Positions 1-9,553 of a DNA stretch of 64,000 nt are shown here, one piece after another; the first letter of the stretch is position 1; each line of letters begins with the position of its first letter. A model generated the notes under the pieces. That model saw nothing but the letters and a program-made list of their open reading frames with translations, made no database searches and had not been told where the DNA came from. The stretch is from an uncultured Drancourtella sp. (GTDB lineage: Bacteria > Bacillota > Clostridia > Lachnospirales > Lachnospiraceae), in the NCBI GenBank assembly GCA_937880845.1, contig CALFLL010000072.1, forward strand, positions 62,001 through 126,000. The letters run 5' to 3'. The position numbers were made by a program, and so were the translations under genes.

Positions 1-2093
1 TTGCATTAGATATGGGGCCGACCGGAAAACTTTTAAAACCTATGGGATATGTTTCATTTGAAGAAGCCTATGAGGCATTTGTAAAAACAGTGAAGATTGG
101 AGAAAAAGCCGGAGCGGATTTGATCCATATTGAAACAATGAGTGATACTTATGAAGTCAAAGCGGCAGTTCTTGCGGCGAAAGAGCAGACCAATCTTCCG
201 GTTTTTGTAACACTGATTTTTGATGAAAGAGGAAAACTTTTGACCGGAGCAGATGTTCCGGCGGCAGTAGCCATGCTGGAGGGGCTTCGTGTTGACGCTC
301 TTGGCATTAACTGTGGACTGGGACCAAAGCAGATGTTGCCGATTTTGAGAGAACTGCGAAAATGGACCAGTCTTCCGATTATTGTCAAACCAAACGCAGG
401 GCTTCCAAAAGAAAAAGATGGTCAGACTTGTTATGATGTCACACCGGATGCATTTGCCTCCCAAATGGAAGAACTGGTACAGGAAGGAGCCTGTATCATA
501 GGCGGATGTTGTGGCACTACCCCGGAACATATCCGGCAGATGGTAAAACGGTGCCGGGAAAAAGAAATCATATTTCCGGATCAAAAGCAGGATACCGTCG
601 TTTCTTCTTATGGACAGGCAGTCATCATCGGAAACACTCCGATTATTATCGGAGAGAGGATTAATCCTACCGGAAAGAAAAGGCTGAAACAGGCGTTGAA
701 AGAACATGACATGGACTATATTTTAAAAGAAGGATTAAAGCAGGAAGAGCAGGGAGCCCATATTCTTGATGTAAATGTGGGACTTCCGGATATTGATGAG
801 GCTTCTGTGATAGAAGAAATCATTGAAGAATTGCAGGGAATCACTAGCCTTCCTCTTCAGATTGATACGGTAGATGCAAAAGCCTTGGAACGGGCAATGA
901 GGAAGTATAACGGAAAACCTATGGTGAATTCCGTAAGTGGAAAGCAAGAATCCATGGATATGGTATTTCCGCTCGTACAGAAATACGGAGGAGTTGTAGT
1001 AGCGCTTACTCTTGATGAAAGAGGGATTCCGATGACGGTAGAGGGGCGGGCGGAAATCGCAGGAAAGATTCTTGCCGAAGCCGAAAAATACGGAATTCCT
1101 AAAAAGGATATCGTCATTGACGTGCTTTCCATGACCATCAGCTCAGAGCCAAAAAGTGCGAAGATCGTATTGGATGCTCTGGAACAGATTCAAAAGCAAT
1201 ATAAAGTCCGTACCGTCCTTGGAGTATCCAATATTTCTTTTGGACTTCCAAAGAGACCTGCTATTAACGCGACCTTTTTTGCCATGGCTATGCTGAAAGG
1301 ACTTTCTGCAGGGATTATAAATCCGGGTTCGGAAGAAATGATGAAGTCCTATCGATCTTACTTGGCATTGATGAATCTGGATCCAAACTGCGAAGCATAT
1401 ATTCAGGCCTATGCAGGAGAAAAGGAACAAGAAACGACATCGGTTCGTGAGGAAAATCTGAAGGAACAAGAAAGTACTTTGGGATATGTGATCGAAAAGG
1501 GGCTGAAAGAAGAAGCCGTCTATCAGACAAAACAGCTTCTTGAAACAAAAGAGCCATTGGAGATCATTGATACGTACCTCATTCCAGCTCTTGACAAGGT
1601 AGGAAAAGGGTTTGAAAAAGGAACAGTTTTCCTCCCGCAGCTTCTGATGAGTGCAGATGCGGCAAAAGAAGCGTTTGCTGTGATTAAAGAAAGAATGCAG
1701 GCGGGGAAAATAGAAGAAAAAAAGAAAGAAAAGATTATTCTGGCTACGGTAAAAGGAGATATCCACGATATCGGTAAAAATATTGTAAAGGTACTTCTGG
1801 AAAACTATGGATTTCAGGTACTCGACCTTGGAAAGGATGTACCTCCGGAGAAAATCGTAGAAACAGCCGTGAAAGAACAGGTCAAACTGGTAGGATTAAG
1901 TGCCCTTATGACAACAACGGTGGTTAGTATGGAAGAAACCATCCGACAGCTCAAAGAAACGCATCCGGACTGCAAAATAATGGTAGGAGGAGCGGTATTG
2001 AATCAGGAATATGCGGATCGGATCAAGGCGGATTTTTACGGGAAAGATGCCATGCAGTCGGTATATTATGCACAAGAAGTGCTGAATGGATAA
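1..2093 (+). CDS. metH: Methionine synthase, B12-dependent (5' end cut by window)
   Basis: Transfers the methyl group of methyl-tetrahydrofolate to homocysteine through cobalamin. The reading frame is open to the left edge (first whole codon at base 3), so the first ATG at 12 is internal and part of the N-terminus is missing. Modules in order: homocysteine methyltransferase with the zinc cysteines (INCG near 310 and GGCCG near 501-515); pterin-binding domain starting at ERINPTGKK (about 655); B12 cap and binding domain with the DIHDIG cobalamin motif, whose axial His codon is at 1764-1766. It ends right after the B12 domain, so there is no AdoMet reactivation domain, as is usual for short clostridial MetH proteins that need a separate reactivating partner. 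Very secure. Confidence 0.95.
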   Translation, partial: ALDMGPTGKLLKPMGYVSFEEAYEAFVKTVKIGEKAGADLIHIETMSDTYEVKAAVLAAKEQTNLPVFVTLIFDERGKLLTGADVPAAVAMLEGLRVDALGINCGLGPKQMLPILRELRKWTSLPIIVKPNAGLPKEKDGQTCYDVTPDAFASQMEELVQEGACIIGGCCGTTPEHIRQMVKRCREKEIIFPDQKQDTVVSSYGQAVIIGNTPIIIGERINPTGKKRLKQALKEHDMDYILKEGLKQEEQGAHILDVNVGLPDIDEASVIEEIIEELQGITSLPLQIDTVDAKALERAMRKYNGKPMVNSVSGKQESMDMVFPLVQKYGGVVVALTLDERGIPMTVEGRAEIAGKILAEAEKYGIPKKDIVIDVLSMTISSEPKSAKIVLDALEQIQKQYKVRTVLGVSNISFGLPKRPAINATFFAMAMLKGLSAGIINPGSEEMMKSYRSYLALMNLDPNCEAYIQAYAGEKEQETTSVREENLKEQESTLGYVIEKGLKEEAVYQTKQLLETKEPLEIIDTYLIPALDKVGKGFEKGTVFLPQLLMSADAAKEAFAVIKERMQAGKIEEKKKEKIILATVKGDIHDIGKNIVKVLLENYGFQVLDLGKDVPPEKIVETAVKEQVKLVGLSALMTTTVVSMEETIRQLKETHPDCKIMVGGAVLNQEYADRIKADFYGKDAMQSVYYAQEVLNG

Positions 2094-2103
2094 AGGTCTT
2101 TTC

Positions 2104-2132
2104 TTGACAGGGTTTGTGCAATCCAGTATTAT
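2104..2132 (+). promoter_or_regulatory. Promoter for the hydrogenase gene
   Basis: TTGACA (2104-2109), a 17-nt spacer and TATTAT (2127-2132), followed by about 70 nt of leader and an AGGGGG ribosome site before the ATG at 2206. An overlapping TATAAT at 2130-2135 would give a 20-nt spacer. Confidence 0.6.
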
Positions 2133-2205
2133 AATAAGAATGAAGCTTGGAAATTTTGCTTTCAATTAAAAAGAATAAAAGCACGCAAGAGTAGGGGGAA
2201 ATTTT

Positions 2206-3717
2206 ATGATGCGGGGACTTGATACTCCGGTAAGACGCCGGAGAAGAAAAGTATTTGAAGAAATCGCGAGAATCGCTTTTGAGTCCACTCCGGAAAGTCT
2301 GAATGCGGATTTGGAAGCTGTTCCATATCGTCTTGTAAATGAAAATACAGAAAATTACCGGGAAGGTGTGTATCGTTTTCGGTCCATCATCAGCGAACAG
2401 ATGCGACTTGCCATGGGTATGTCTTTAAGACCTGAGGATAAACCGGTTCATCTGACAGCGGGAGTGGAAGCAAGTAATATTTCGGAAAAATATTATGAAC
2501 CACCGCTTATGCAAGTGATTCCGTCTGCATGTTCAGCCTGCGAGGAAAATAAATACGAGGTCAGCGATATGTGCAAGGGATGTTTTGCACATCCGTGTGC
2601 GGAGGTATGTCCAAAAGGTGCAATCACCATGGTAAACGGACACTCTCATATTGACCAGGGAAAATGTATCAAATGCGGAAAGTGCAAATCTGTCTGTCCG
2701 TATGATGCCATTGCGAAGAAGGAACGGCCATGCAAAAAAGCCTGTGGAGTCAATGCCATCCATTCCGACAAGTTTGGAAGGGCACATATCGATCCGGAAA
2801 AATGTGTATCATGCGGTATGTGTATGGTAAGTTGTCCGTTTGGTGCCATTTCGGATAAATCTCAGATTTTTCAGATGATTCAGGCATTGAAAGAAGGCGG
2901 AGAAATCATCGCAGAGGTGGCTCCGGCATTTATCGGTCAGTTCGGTCCGAATATCACACCGAGAAATATTAAAGCCGCACTGCAGGAAATCGGATTTTCG
3001 GCAGTATATGAAGTGGCTTTGGGGGCTGATATCGGAGCCATTGCAGAGGCACATCATTATGTAGAAAAAGTAGTGACGGGAGAACTTCCGTTTTTACTTA
3101 CATCTTGTTGCCCGTCATGGTCCATGCTGGCAAAGAAATATTTTCCGGATCTGATTGATGAAGTTTCTCAGGAACTGACACCGATGGTGGCTACCGCAAG
3201 AACTATCAAGCAGGAACACCCGAACGCCAAAGTGGTGTTTATCGGGCCTTGTGCATCCAAAAAGCTGGAAGCATCCAGAAGGAGCGTTCGAAGCGACGTA
3301 GATTTTGTGATTACCTTTGAGGAACTTCAGGCTATTTTTGATGCAAAAGATATTGATCTTTCCACATATGAAGCGGAATCTTCTTTCCATGATGCCACAG
3401 GAGCCGGAAGAGGGTATGCGGCCGCAGGCGGTGTTGCAGAGGCCATTGAAAATTGCATCAATGAATACTATCCGGATGTGGATGTAAATATTGAACATGC
3501 GGAAGGATTATCCGAATGTAAAAAAATCCTGGCTCTTGCTAAAGCAGGAAAAATGAACGGATGCCTGATCGAAGGAATGGGATGTCCGGGAGGATGTATT
3601 GCAGGTGCCGGAACCAACATTCCGGTTGCTAAAGCGAAAAAAGCGTTAAATGAATTTGTCAGCCATTCGACAAAAAAATTACCGCCAAAAGAACTGGAAG
3701 AAATAGAATTAAAATAA
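2206..3717 (+). CDS. Monomeric [FeFe] hydrogenase, group-B-like
   Basis: 503-residue iron-only hydrogenase. The N-terminal half has a Cys-rich segment (CSACEE, CKGC) and ferredoxin-type 4Fe-4S motifs (CIKCGKCKSVC, CVSCGMCMVSC). The C-terminal half carries the H-cluster: L1 TSCCPSW (Cys301-Cys302), L2 GPCASKK (Cys349) and L3 EGMGCPGGC (Cys460, Cys464). L1 ends in PSW rather than the PGW of group A enzymes, and L2 has GPC instead of MPC; both are hallmarks of the poorly characterised group B enzymes of fermenters. Cytoplasmic; the electron partner is probably ferredoxin, by inference. There is no HydE/F/G maturation gene nearby. Only 25 bases separate it from alaS, so the two may be co-transcribed. 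Confidence 0.92.
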   Translation: MMRGLDTPVRRRRRKVFEEIARIAFESTPESLNADLEAVPYRLVNENTENYREGVYRFRSIISEQMRLAMGMSLRPEDKPVHLTAGVEASNISEKYYEPPLMQVIPSACSACEENKYEVSDMCKGCFAHPCAEVCPKGAITMVNGHSHIDQGKCIKCGKCKSVCPYDAIAKKERPCKKACGVNAIHSDKFGRAHIDPEKCVSCGMCMVSCPFGAISDKSQIFQMIQALKEGGEIIAEVAPAFIGQFGPNITPRNIKAALQEIGFSAVYEVALGADIGAIAEAHHYVEKVVTGELPFLLTSCCPSWSMLAKKYFPDLIDEVSQELTPMVATARTIKQEHPNAKVVFIGPCASKKLEASRRSVRSDVDFVITFEELQAIFDAKDIDLSTYEAESSFHDATGAGRGYAAAGGVAEAIENCINEYYPDVDVNIEHAEGLSECKKILALAKAGKMNGCLIEGMGCPGGCIAGAGTNIPVAKAKKALNEFVSHSTKKLPPKELEEIELK

Positions 3718-3742
3718 AACACAATTAGGAGGCACACAAGTC

Positions 3743-6388
3743 ATGCAGACTTATGGAGTAAACGAATTAAGAAAGATGTTTCTGGACTTTTTTGAAAGCA
3801 AGGGACATCTTGTAAAAAAAAGCTATTCACTCGTACCGCACAATGATAAGAGTCTTCTTCTTATCAATTCAGGTATGGCACCTCTGAAACCGTATTTTAC
3901 GGGACAGGAGATTCCGCCGAAGCGCCGGATGGCTACCTGTCAGAAATGTATCCGTACAGGCGACATTGAAAATGTAGGAAAGACGGCACGTCACGGTACA
4001 TTTTTCGAAATGCTCGGGAACTTTTCTTTTGGAGATTACTTCAAGAAAGATGCCATCCACTGGACATGGGAATTTTTAACGGAAGTCGTGGGTCTGGATC
4101 CAAACCGCCTGTATCCGTCTGTATATGTGGATGATCAGGAAGCATTTGATATTTGGAACAAAGAAGTGGGAATTGCGGAAGATAGAATTTTCAAATTCGG
4201 AAAAGAAGACAATTTCTGGGAACATGGTTCAGGTCCTTGCGGTCCTTGCTCCGAAATCTACTATGATCGAGGAGAAAAATACGGATGCGGAAAACCGGAT
4301 TGTACGGTAGGATGCGAATGCGACCGTTATATGGAAATCTGGAATAATGTATTTACACAGTTTGACAATGACGGACATGGACATTACAGTGAACTGGAAC
4401 AGAAAAATATCGATACGGGAATGGGACTGGAACGTCTGGCTTCCGTTGTTCAGGACGTGGATTCCATTTTTGATGTGGATACGGTAAAGGCACTTCGTGA
4501 TCATGTATGCCGTATTGCAAATGTAGAGTACAAAAAAGACGAAAATGCAGACGTTTCCATCCGTGTTATCACAGACCATATCCGTTCCGTTACTTTTATG
4601 ATTTCTGACGGAATCATGCCTTCCAATGAAGGTAGAGGATATGTACTGCGCCGCCTTTTAAGACGTGCATGTCGTCATGGACGCATTTTAAATATCGGCA
4701 GAAAGTTTTTGTCAGAACTATGCGAAACCGTCATTGAAGGATCCAAAGATGGATATCCGGAACTGGAAGAAAAGAAAGATTTCATCTTAAATGTCATCAG
4801 CAAAGAAGAAGACCAGTTTAATAAAACCATTGACCAGGGACTTGGAATCCTTGCAGAAATGGAAAAAGAAATGAAAGAAAAAGGAGAAACCGTATTATCC
4901 GGTGAGAATGTGTTTAAACTTTACGATACATACGGATTTCCAATCGATCTGACAAAAGAAATCCTGGAAGAAAAAGGACTTGGAATTGATGAAGAAGGAT
5001 TCCAATCTGCCATGAAAGTGCAAAGAGAAACTGCTCGTGCAGCCCGTGGTGTAACAAACTATATGGGAGCAGACGTGACCGTATATGAATCCATTGATCC
5101 GTCTGTAACATCCAGATTTGTCGGATATGATACACTGATACATGATTCCAAAGTGACTGTGCTGACAACAGAAACCGAACTTACAGATGCCCTGACAGAA
5201 GGTGTGGAAGGTACGATTTTCGTGGAAGAAACACCGTTTTATGCAACAAGCGGTGGTCAGAATGCAGATAAAGGAACGATTGTATCAGAGGACGGAAACT
5301 TTGAGTTTACCGTGAAAGATGTGAAAAAACTTCTTGGCGGCAAGATTGCTCATATCGGTATCGTTGTAAAAGGAATGATAAAGACAGGAGATGTGGTAAG
5401 ATTAAAAGTAGATGAAGAAAACCGCCTCCTTTCCGGAAGAAACCACAGTGCGACCCATCTGCTTCAGAAGGCTTTGCGTACCGTACTTGGTACCCATGTA
5501 GAGCAGGCAGGTTCCTATGTGGATGCGGCAAGACTTCGTTTTGACTTTACACATTTTTCTGCCCTTACGCCGGAAGAGCTCGGTAAGGTAGAAGAAATGG
5601 TAAATAAAGCCATTGCAGATGCCCTTCCTGTAAAAGTCGAAAATCTTCCGATTGAAGAAGCAAAGAAAACAGGAGCACAGGCATTATTCGGAGAAAAATA
5701 CGGTGATATTGTCCGTGTGGTAAGTATGGGCGAGTTCTCCAAGGAGTTCTGTGGGGGGACTCATGTGGAAAATACGGCATCTATCGGTTCTTTCAAGATC
5801 ATTTCAGAAACAGGGGTGGCAGCAGGAGTAAGAAGAATCGAGGCTCTCACATCAAAAGGATTGATGGAATATTACGCACAACTGGAACAGATTCTTCATG
5901 AAGCATCAAAAGCTTTAAAGACGACACCGGAACATCTGGAAGAAAAAATTGCTCATCTGCAAGGTGAAAATAAAGAACTCAGAAGCGAATTGGAAAGCTT
6001 AAAGAGCAAATTGGCAAAAGACGCCATGGGAGATGTAATGAATCAGGTAAAAGAAATTGCCGGAATCAAGATACTCACAACAAAGGTAGAAGACGTTGAC
6101 ATGAACGGCCTAAGAGACCTTGGTGACCAATTAAAAGAAAAGATTGGTGAGGGTGTCATTGTGATCGCTTCTGTGTCAGAAGGAAAAGTGAATCTGATGG
6201 CTACGGCTACGGAAGGAGCTGTCAAAAAAGGAGTACATGCAGGAAATCTGATCAAAGCAATTGCGTCCTTAGTCGGCGGTGGCGGTGGCGGACGTCCGAA
6301 CATGGCACAGGCAGGAGGAAAGAATCCGGCAGGTGTGGAAGATGCCCTTAAAAAGGCAGAAGAAGTCATTGCAGAACAGATTGCTTAA
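3743..6388 (+). CDS. alaS: Alanyl-tRNA synthetase
   Basis: 881 residues, normal for bacterial AlaRS. Charges tRNA-Ala. Class II catalytic domain at the N-terminus (FESKGH, NSGMAPLKPYF), an editing domain with HSATHLL (first His codon at 5443-5445) and CGGTHV, and a C-terminal coiled coil plus glycine-rich DHHA1 region (SLVGGGGGGRPNMAQAGG). Start ATG preceded by TTAGGAGG. The space upstream is only 25 bases, so there is no room for a T-box leader. The CGGTHV codons contain a G6 run (5753-5758), in frame here. Confidence 0.98.
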   Translation: MQTYGVNELRKMFLDFFESKGHLVKKSYSLVPHNDKSLLLINSGMAPLKPYFTGQEIPPKRRMATCQKCIRTGDIENVGKTARHGTFFEMLGNFSFGDYFKKDAIHWTWEFLTEVVGLDPNRLYPSVYVDDQEAFDIWNKEVGIAEDRIFKFGKEDNFWEHGSGPCGPCSEIYYDRGEKYGCGKPDCTVGCECDRYMEIWNNVFTQFDNDGHGHYSELEQKNIDTGMGLERLASVVQDVDSIFDVDTVKALRDHVCRIANVEYKKDENADVSIRVITDHIRSVTFMISDGIMPSNEGRGYVLRRLLRRACRHGRILNIGRKFLSELCETVIEGSKDGYPELEEKKDFILNVISKEEDQFNKTIDQGLGILAEMEKEMKEKGETVLSGENVFKLYDTYGFPIDLTKEILEEKGLGIDEEGFQSAMKVQRETARAARGVTNYMGADVTVYESIDPSVTSRFVGYDTLIHDSKVTVLTTETELTDALTEGVEGTIFVEETPFYATSGGQNADKGTIVSEDGNFEFTVKDVKKLLGGKIAHIGIVVKGMIKTGDVVRLKVDEENRLLSGRNHSATHLLQKALRTVLGTHVEQAGSYVDAARLRFDFTHFSALTPEELGKVEEMVNKAIADALPVKVENLPIEEAKKTGAQALFGEKYGDIVRVVSMGEFSKEFCGGTHVENTASIGSFKIISETGVAAGVRRIEALTSKGLMEYYAQLEQILHEASKALKTTPEHLEEKIAHLQGENKELRSELESLKSKLAKDAMGDVMNQVKEIAGIKILTTKVEDVDMNGLRDLGDQLKEKIGEGVIVIASVSEGKVNLMATATEGAVKKGVHAGNLIKAIASLVGGGGGGRPNMAQAGGKNPAGVEDALKKAEEVIAEQIA

Positions 6389-6406
6389 AGAAAACAAAAA
6401 AACTGC

Positions 6407-6434
6407 TTGACGTCAGCATAAAATATGCTATACT
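6407..6434 (+). promoter_or_regulatory. Promoter for rpsU
   Basis: TTGACG (6407-6412), 16-nt spacer, TATACT (6429-6434) with an upstream TGC (6426-6428) making an extended -10. The leader of about 70 nt ends in GGAGGGGAGG. Confidence 0.75.
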
Positions 6435-6511
6435 ACTAGTAGTGCAATAAAATACCCGAACAGTCGTATGATGCACAATATAGGGCTGGAGGGGAGGTTA
6501 GGTGTGAGACT

Positions 6512-6688
6512 ATGTCAAATGTAATCGTAAAAGAAAACGAAACTTTAGACAGCGCTTTACGCAGATTTAAACGTAACTGCGCAAAAGCTGGTATCCAGCA
6601 GGAAATTCGTAAGAGAGAACATTACGAAAAACCAAGCGTTAGACGTAAAAAGAAATCTGAGGCTGCTAGAAAACGTAAATATAACTAA
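6512..6688 (+). CDS. rpsU: 30S ribosomal protein S21
   Basis: 58 codons beginning MSNVIVKENETLDSALRRFK and ending in a basic tail (KSEAARKRKYN), the full normal length of S21. Small-subunit protein near the platform that helps mRNA recruitment. It has its own extended -10 promoter and a strong terminator, so it is a single-gene unit between alaS and the membrane protein gene. The ribosome site GGAGGGGAGG is long and G-rich, giving a spacing of about 12 nt to the ATG. Confidence 0.97.
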   Translation: MSNVIVKENETLDSALRRFKRNCAKAGIQQEIRKREHYEKPSVRRKKKSEAARKRKYN

Positions 6689-6704
6689 TTCATATGTGCA
6701 GATC

Positions 6705-6742
6705 AATAAGGTGTTTGGGGTTTCCAGACACCTTATTTTTAT
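6705..6742 (+). terminator. Intrinsic terminator after rpsU
   Basis: 14-bp stem (6705-6718 with 6724-6737, one G-T pair), loop GGTTT, then a T run. Confidence 0.9.
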
Positions 6743-6790
6743 CTAAAACAGATGAACGTTGTAGAATGTAAATAATTGAGGGAGAATGTT

Positions 6791-7402
6791 ATGTGGTATA
6801 ATCAGATGATCTTAGGGCAGAGTTCCTATGAAGTGATTTTGTGGTTTTTGATCTATAGTGTCATGGGATGGCTTGTGGAATCAATCTATATGTCTTTTTG
6901 CAACAGAAAAGTTACAAACAGAGGATTTACAAAAGGGCCATGTTGTCCGATTTATGGGTGCGGAGCTTTAGCCGTATATTTTACATTACTCCCGTTTCAG
7001 TCGAATCCGGTTGCTTTGTTTATACTCGGTTCCATTCTGGCGACGACATTAGAACTTCTGACGGCTGTTATAATGAAGCGTGTCTTCGGAACTGTATGGT
7101 GGGATTACAGTGAAAAGCCATTTAATTTTCATGGCATACTTTGTCTGGAAAGTTCCATTGCATGGGGAGTCTACACGGTTTTCCTGTTTACCTTCCTTCA
7201 TGGGTTTGTACAGAGAATCGTACAGATTATTCCGCCGTGGGCCGGTCGGATTTTCGGCAGCCTGTTTATGATTTTATATATGGCAGATTTCTTAAATACC
7301 ATCTGGAAGATCAGACAGAGAAGTTCGGAAAATGAAGAAGAAACATGTATGATAGGCGAGGAGAGGATGGATGATGAGTATAATATTAGCTGTAGAAGAT
7401 GA
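6791..7402 (+). CDS. Membrane protein, putative ABC-transporter type IV (CmpB-like) family
   Basis: 203-residue integral membrane protein with about five hydrophobic segments. It opens with a helix holding MGWLVESIY and continues with NRGFTKGPCCPIYGCGA, the conserved signature of the family named putative ABC transporter permease (CmpB-like; from memory PF06541). A second conserved patch is WWDYSEKPFNFHGILCLESSIAWG. The molecular function of the family is not established; no ATPase or binding protein lies next to it. A TTG at 6776 is in frame, but it overlaps the GAGGGAG ribosome site, so ATG 6791 is the better start. The tail is hydrophilic and acidic. Confidence 0.85.
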   Translation: MWYNQMILGQSSYEVILWFLIYSVMGWLVESIYMSFCNRKVTNRGFTKGPCCPIYGCGALAVYFTLLPFQSNPVALFILGSILATTLELLTAVIMKRVFGTVWWDYSEKPFNFHGILCLESSIAWGVYTVFLFTFLHGFVQRIVQIIPPWAGRIFGSLFMILYMADFLNTIWKIRQRSSENEEETCMIGEERMDDEYNISCRR

Positions 7403-7460
7403 TGTACATATGATTTGCGGTGAAAAGTCATATTTAGAAAGAAAAGAACTTACAATGTAA
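7371..7460 (+). CDS. Possible 29-codon small ORF
   Basis: An ATG-ATG start directly after GAGGAGAGG (7359-7367) opens a 29-codon frame ending TAA at 7460, overlapping the end of the membrane protein gene in another frame. The ribosome site is strong, but nothing recognisable is encoded and it could be chance. It may only serve translational coupling to the carboxypeptidase gene. Confidence 0.22.
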   Translation: MMSIILAVEDDVHMICGEKSYLERKELTM

Positions 7461-7487
7461 TAAATGTTATAAGAAGAGGTGTTGTGT

Positions 7488-8687
7488 ATGAAAAGGATCC
7501 TGGCGGCATTTTTGGCAGCAGTCCTGATTTGTACACAGGGAACAACTGTTACAATGGCAAAAGAAGTTACACAGGCGGAAGAGGGTGAAAAGAAAGACCG
7601 GCAAGAACTGGAAATTCAGGCCCCTTCCGCTATTTTAATGGAAGCATCTACAGGAAAAATCATTTATGAAAAAGATGCGGATACGATGCGGCCGCCTGCC
7701 AGTGTAACAAAGGTAATGACGATTTTATTGATTTACGATGCTTTGGAGTCAGGAAAGATCACGAAAGAGGATGTTGTGACCGTATCGGAATATGCGGCCT
7801 CTATGGGAGGTTCTCAGGTTTTTTTGGAGGCGGGAGAAGAGCAGACGGTGGATACCCTTTTGAAATGTATTGTTGTGTCCAGTGCCAATGACGCCTGTGT
7901 TGCCATGGCGGAATACATTGCAGGATCGGAAGAAGCATTTGTTGAGAAGATGAACGAACGTGCGAAAGGTCTTGGAATGAAACATACGGTATTTAAAAAT
8001 TGTAATGGACTAGATGTAGATGGACATGAAACAACGGCAAAAGATATCGCACTGATGTCAAGAGAATTAATCACGAAATATCCGGATGTATTTCAATATA
8101 CCAAAATATGGATGGATACCATCGTACATAAAACAAAAAAAGGAGAGGCGGATTTCGGACTTTCCAATACAAACAAGCTGATCAGGCAGTATCCGTATGC
8201 TACCGGATTGAAAACAGGATCTACCGGAAAAGCTAAATTTTGCATCAGTGCAACGGCACAGAAAGACGGAATGGATCTGATTGCAGTCATCATGGCGGCA
8301 CCGGATGTAAAAGCACGGTTTTCGGATGCACGTATTCTTTTGGATTATGGATTTTCCAAGTGTAAAAAGTATGAAGATAAAGAATATCAAACCTTCAGAA
8401 AAGAAATACAGGTAGACGGCGGAGAAGAAGAAACAGTACCGGTTATCCAGGAAAAAGGATTTTCTTATATTGATATTCAGGGAAATGACGTTGGCCAGAT
8501 AAAAAAGGAAGCTGCTTTAAAAAAATCTGTGAAAGCACCGGTCAAAAAAGGCACGATACTTGGAAAGATGCAGTATACCTCTAACGGAAAAGTAATCGGA
8601 GAAGTAAATCTGACGGCGGAAAAAACGGTTCCCGTTTTGTCTTTTAAAAGTGCCGTGGAAGATGTTTTGGATAGTTTCTCATTGTAA
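7488..8687 (+). CDS. D-alanyl-D-alanine carboxypeptidase (DacF-like, S11)
   Basis: Low-molecular-mass penicillin-binding protein that trims the terminal D-Ala of peptidoglycan stem peptides. Signal peptide at residues 1-24 (ends VTMAKE). Catalytic triad motifs: S72-V-T-K75, S132-A-N and K242-T-G. A C-terminal beta domain (about 300-385) follows, and the last residues (SAVEDVLDSFSL) could form an amphipathic membrane anchor. In-frame GTG 7479 lies inside the AAGAGG ribosome site, so ATG 7488 is chosen. A second enzyme of this family is at 13,092. Confidence 0.93.
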   Translation: MKRILAAFLAAVLICTQGTTVTMAKEVTQAEEGEKKDRQELEIQAPSAILMEASTGKIIYEKDADTMRPPASVTKVMTILLIYDALESGKITKEDVVTVSEYAASMGGSQVFLEAGEEQTVDTLLKCIVVSSANDACVAMAEYIAGSEEAFVEKMNERAKGLGMKHTVFKNCNGLDVDGHETTAKDIALMSRELITKYPDVFQYTKIWMDTIVHKTKKGEADFGLSNTNKLIRQYPYATGLKTGSTGKAKFCISATAQKDGMDLIAVIMAAPDVKARFSDARILLDYGFSKCKKYEDKEYQTFRKEIQVDGGEEETVPVIQEKGFSYIDIQGNDVGQIKKEAALKKSVKAPVKKGTILGKMQYTSNGKVIGEVNLTAEKTVPVLSFKSAVEDVLDSFSL

Positions 8688-8710
8688 AATCGGTAAAAAA
8701 ACTATATAAT
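8682..8710 (+). promoter_or_regulatory. Promoter for the HAD hydrolase/phosphoesterase pair
   Basis: TTGTAA (8682-8687), 17-nt spacer, TATAAT (8705-8710). The -35 overlaps the stop codon of the upstream gene. Confidence 0.65.
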
Positions 8711-8734
8711 GTCAAAGAAAAGAGGAAAAAAGAT

Positions 8735-9553
8735 ATGCTAGGAAAGAAAAAATATTTTTTGTTTGATATTGACGGAACACTGGCTGTTGAAGGGACATTA
8801 TATAAAGGAACAAAAGAATTCCTGGAATGGATCAAAGAACAGGGCGGTCAGTGTTTTTATATTACAAACAACTCAACGAAAAGCAGAAAAGATTATGTGG
8901 AAAAATTCCAAAACTGGGGCATTGCCACAGAAGAGCAACAATTTGTAACGGCTTCCTATGCCGCCTGCCTGTATTTAAAAGAGCATTATGATGGAAAAAA
9001 GATTTTTGTAGTAGGTACACCATCTTTTGTTGAAGAACTCAAGAACTTTGGGATTTGGGTAACGGAAGAGGCGGATGATGATGTAGATTGTGTGATGGTG
9101 GGATTTGACAGCACGTTGCATTATGAGAAATTGATAAAAGCGTGTAAGTTGCTGTTTCGAAAAGAAGTGGATTTTCTTGGAACCAATCCGGATCTTAGAT
9201 GTCCGGCTCGGTTCGGATTTATACCGGACTGCGGAGCCATTGGTGCCATGCTGACGGCGGCCACAGAGAGAGAGCCTTATTATATCGGAAAGCCAAACCC
9301 AATTATTGCTGACTTGTGCATGAAACAATGCAACGGGCGAAAAGAAGAATTTCTGGTTGTAGGGGACAGGCTTTATACGGACATTGCCTGTGGAATCAAT
9401 GCGGGAATAGAAACAGCCGTGGTATATACGGGGGAAGCCACGAAAGAAGAAGTAAAGACAAGCGTTTGGCAGCCGGACTATGCCTTTGAGACCATTCAGG
9501 ATTTATTTTTGGCTGTTAAAGAGGCAAAAAAAGCGGAAGGGGAAAGTAGATAA
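8735..9553 (+). CDS. HAD-IIA family sugar-phosphate phosphatase (NagD/phosphoglycolate-type)
   Basis: 272 residues. Motif I is DIDGT (Asp11 nucleophile, Asp13), motif II is ITNNSTKS with the NagD-type TNN, and motif III is GKPNP followed by GDRLYTDI, the metal-binding acids. The IIA cap sits between motifs II and III. It probably removes phosphate from small phosphorylated metabolites; the exact substrate cannot be read from sequence. The stop overlaps the next start by one base (TAATG), so the two are translationally coupled. Confidence 0.9.
   Translation: MLGKKKYFLFDIDGTLAVEGTLYKGTKEFLEWIKEQGGQCFYITNNSTKSRKDYVEKFQNWGIATEEQQFVTASYAACLYLKEHYDGKKIFVVGTPSFVEELKNFGIWVTEEADDDVDCVMVGFDSTLHYEKLIKACKLLFRKEVDFLGTNPDLRCPARFGFIPDCGAIGAMLTAATEREPYYIGKPNPIIADLCMKQCNGRKEEFLVVGDRLYTDIACGINAGIETAVVYTGEATKEEVKTSVWQPDYAFETIQDLFLAVKEAKKAEGESR

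Noticed and set aside
54..707. Long minus-strand frames opposite metH
   Set aside because: They mirror the codon pattern of an unmistakable coding sequence on the plus strand and have no family motifs or ribosome sites.
3718..3742. T-box riboswitch before alaS
   Set aside because: The gap of 25 bases is far too small.
5753..5758. G6 run in alaS as another phase switch
   Set aside because: It is in frame, encodes the conserved CGGTHV motif of an essential gene, and is too short to slip often.
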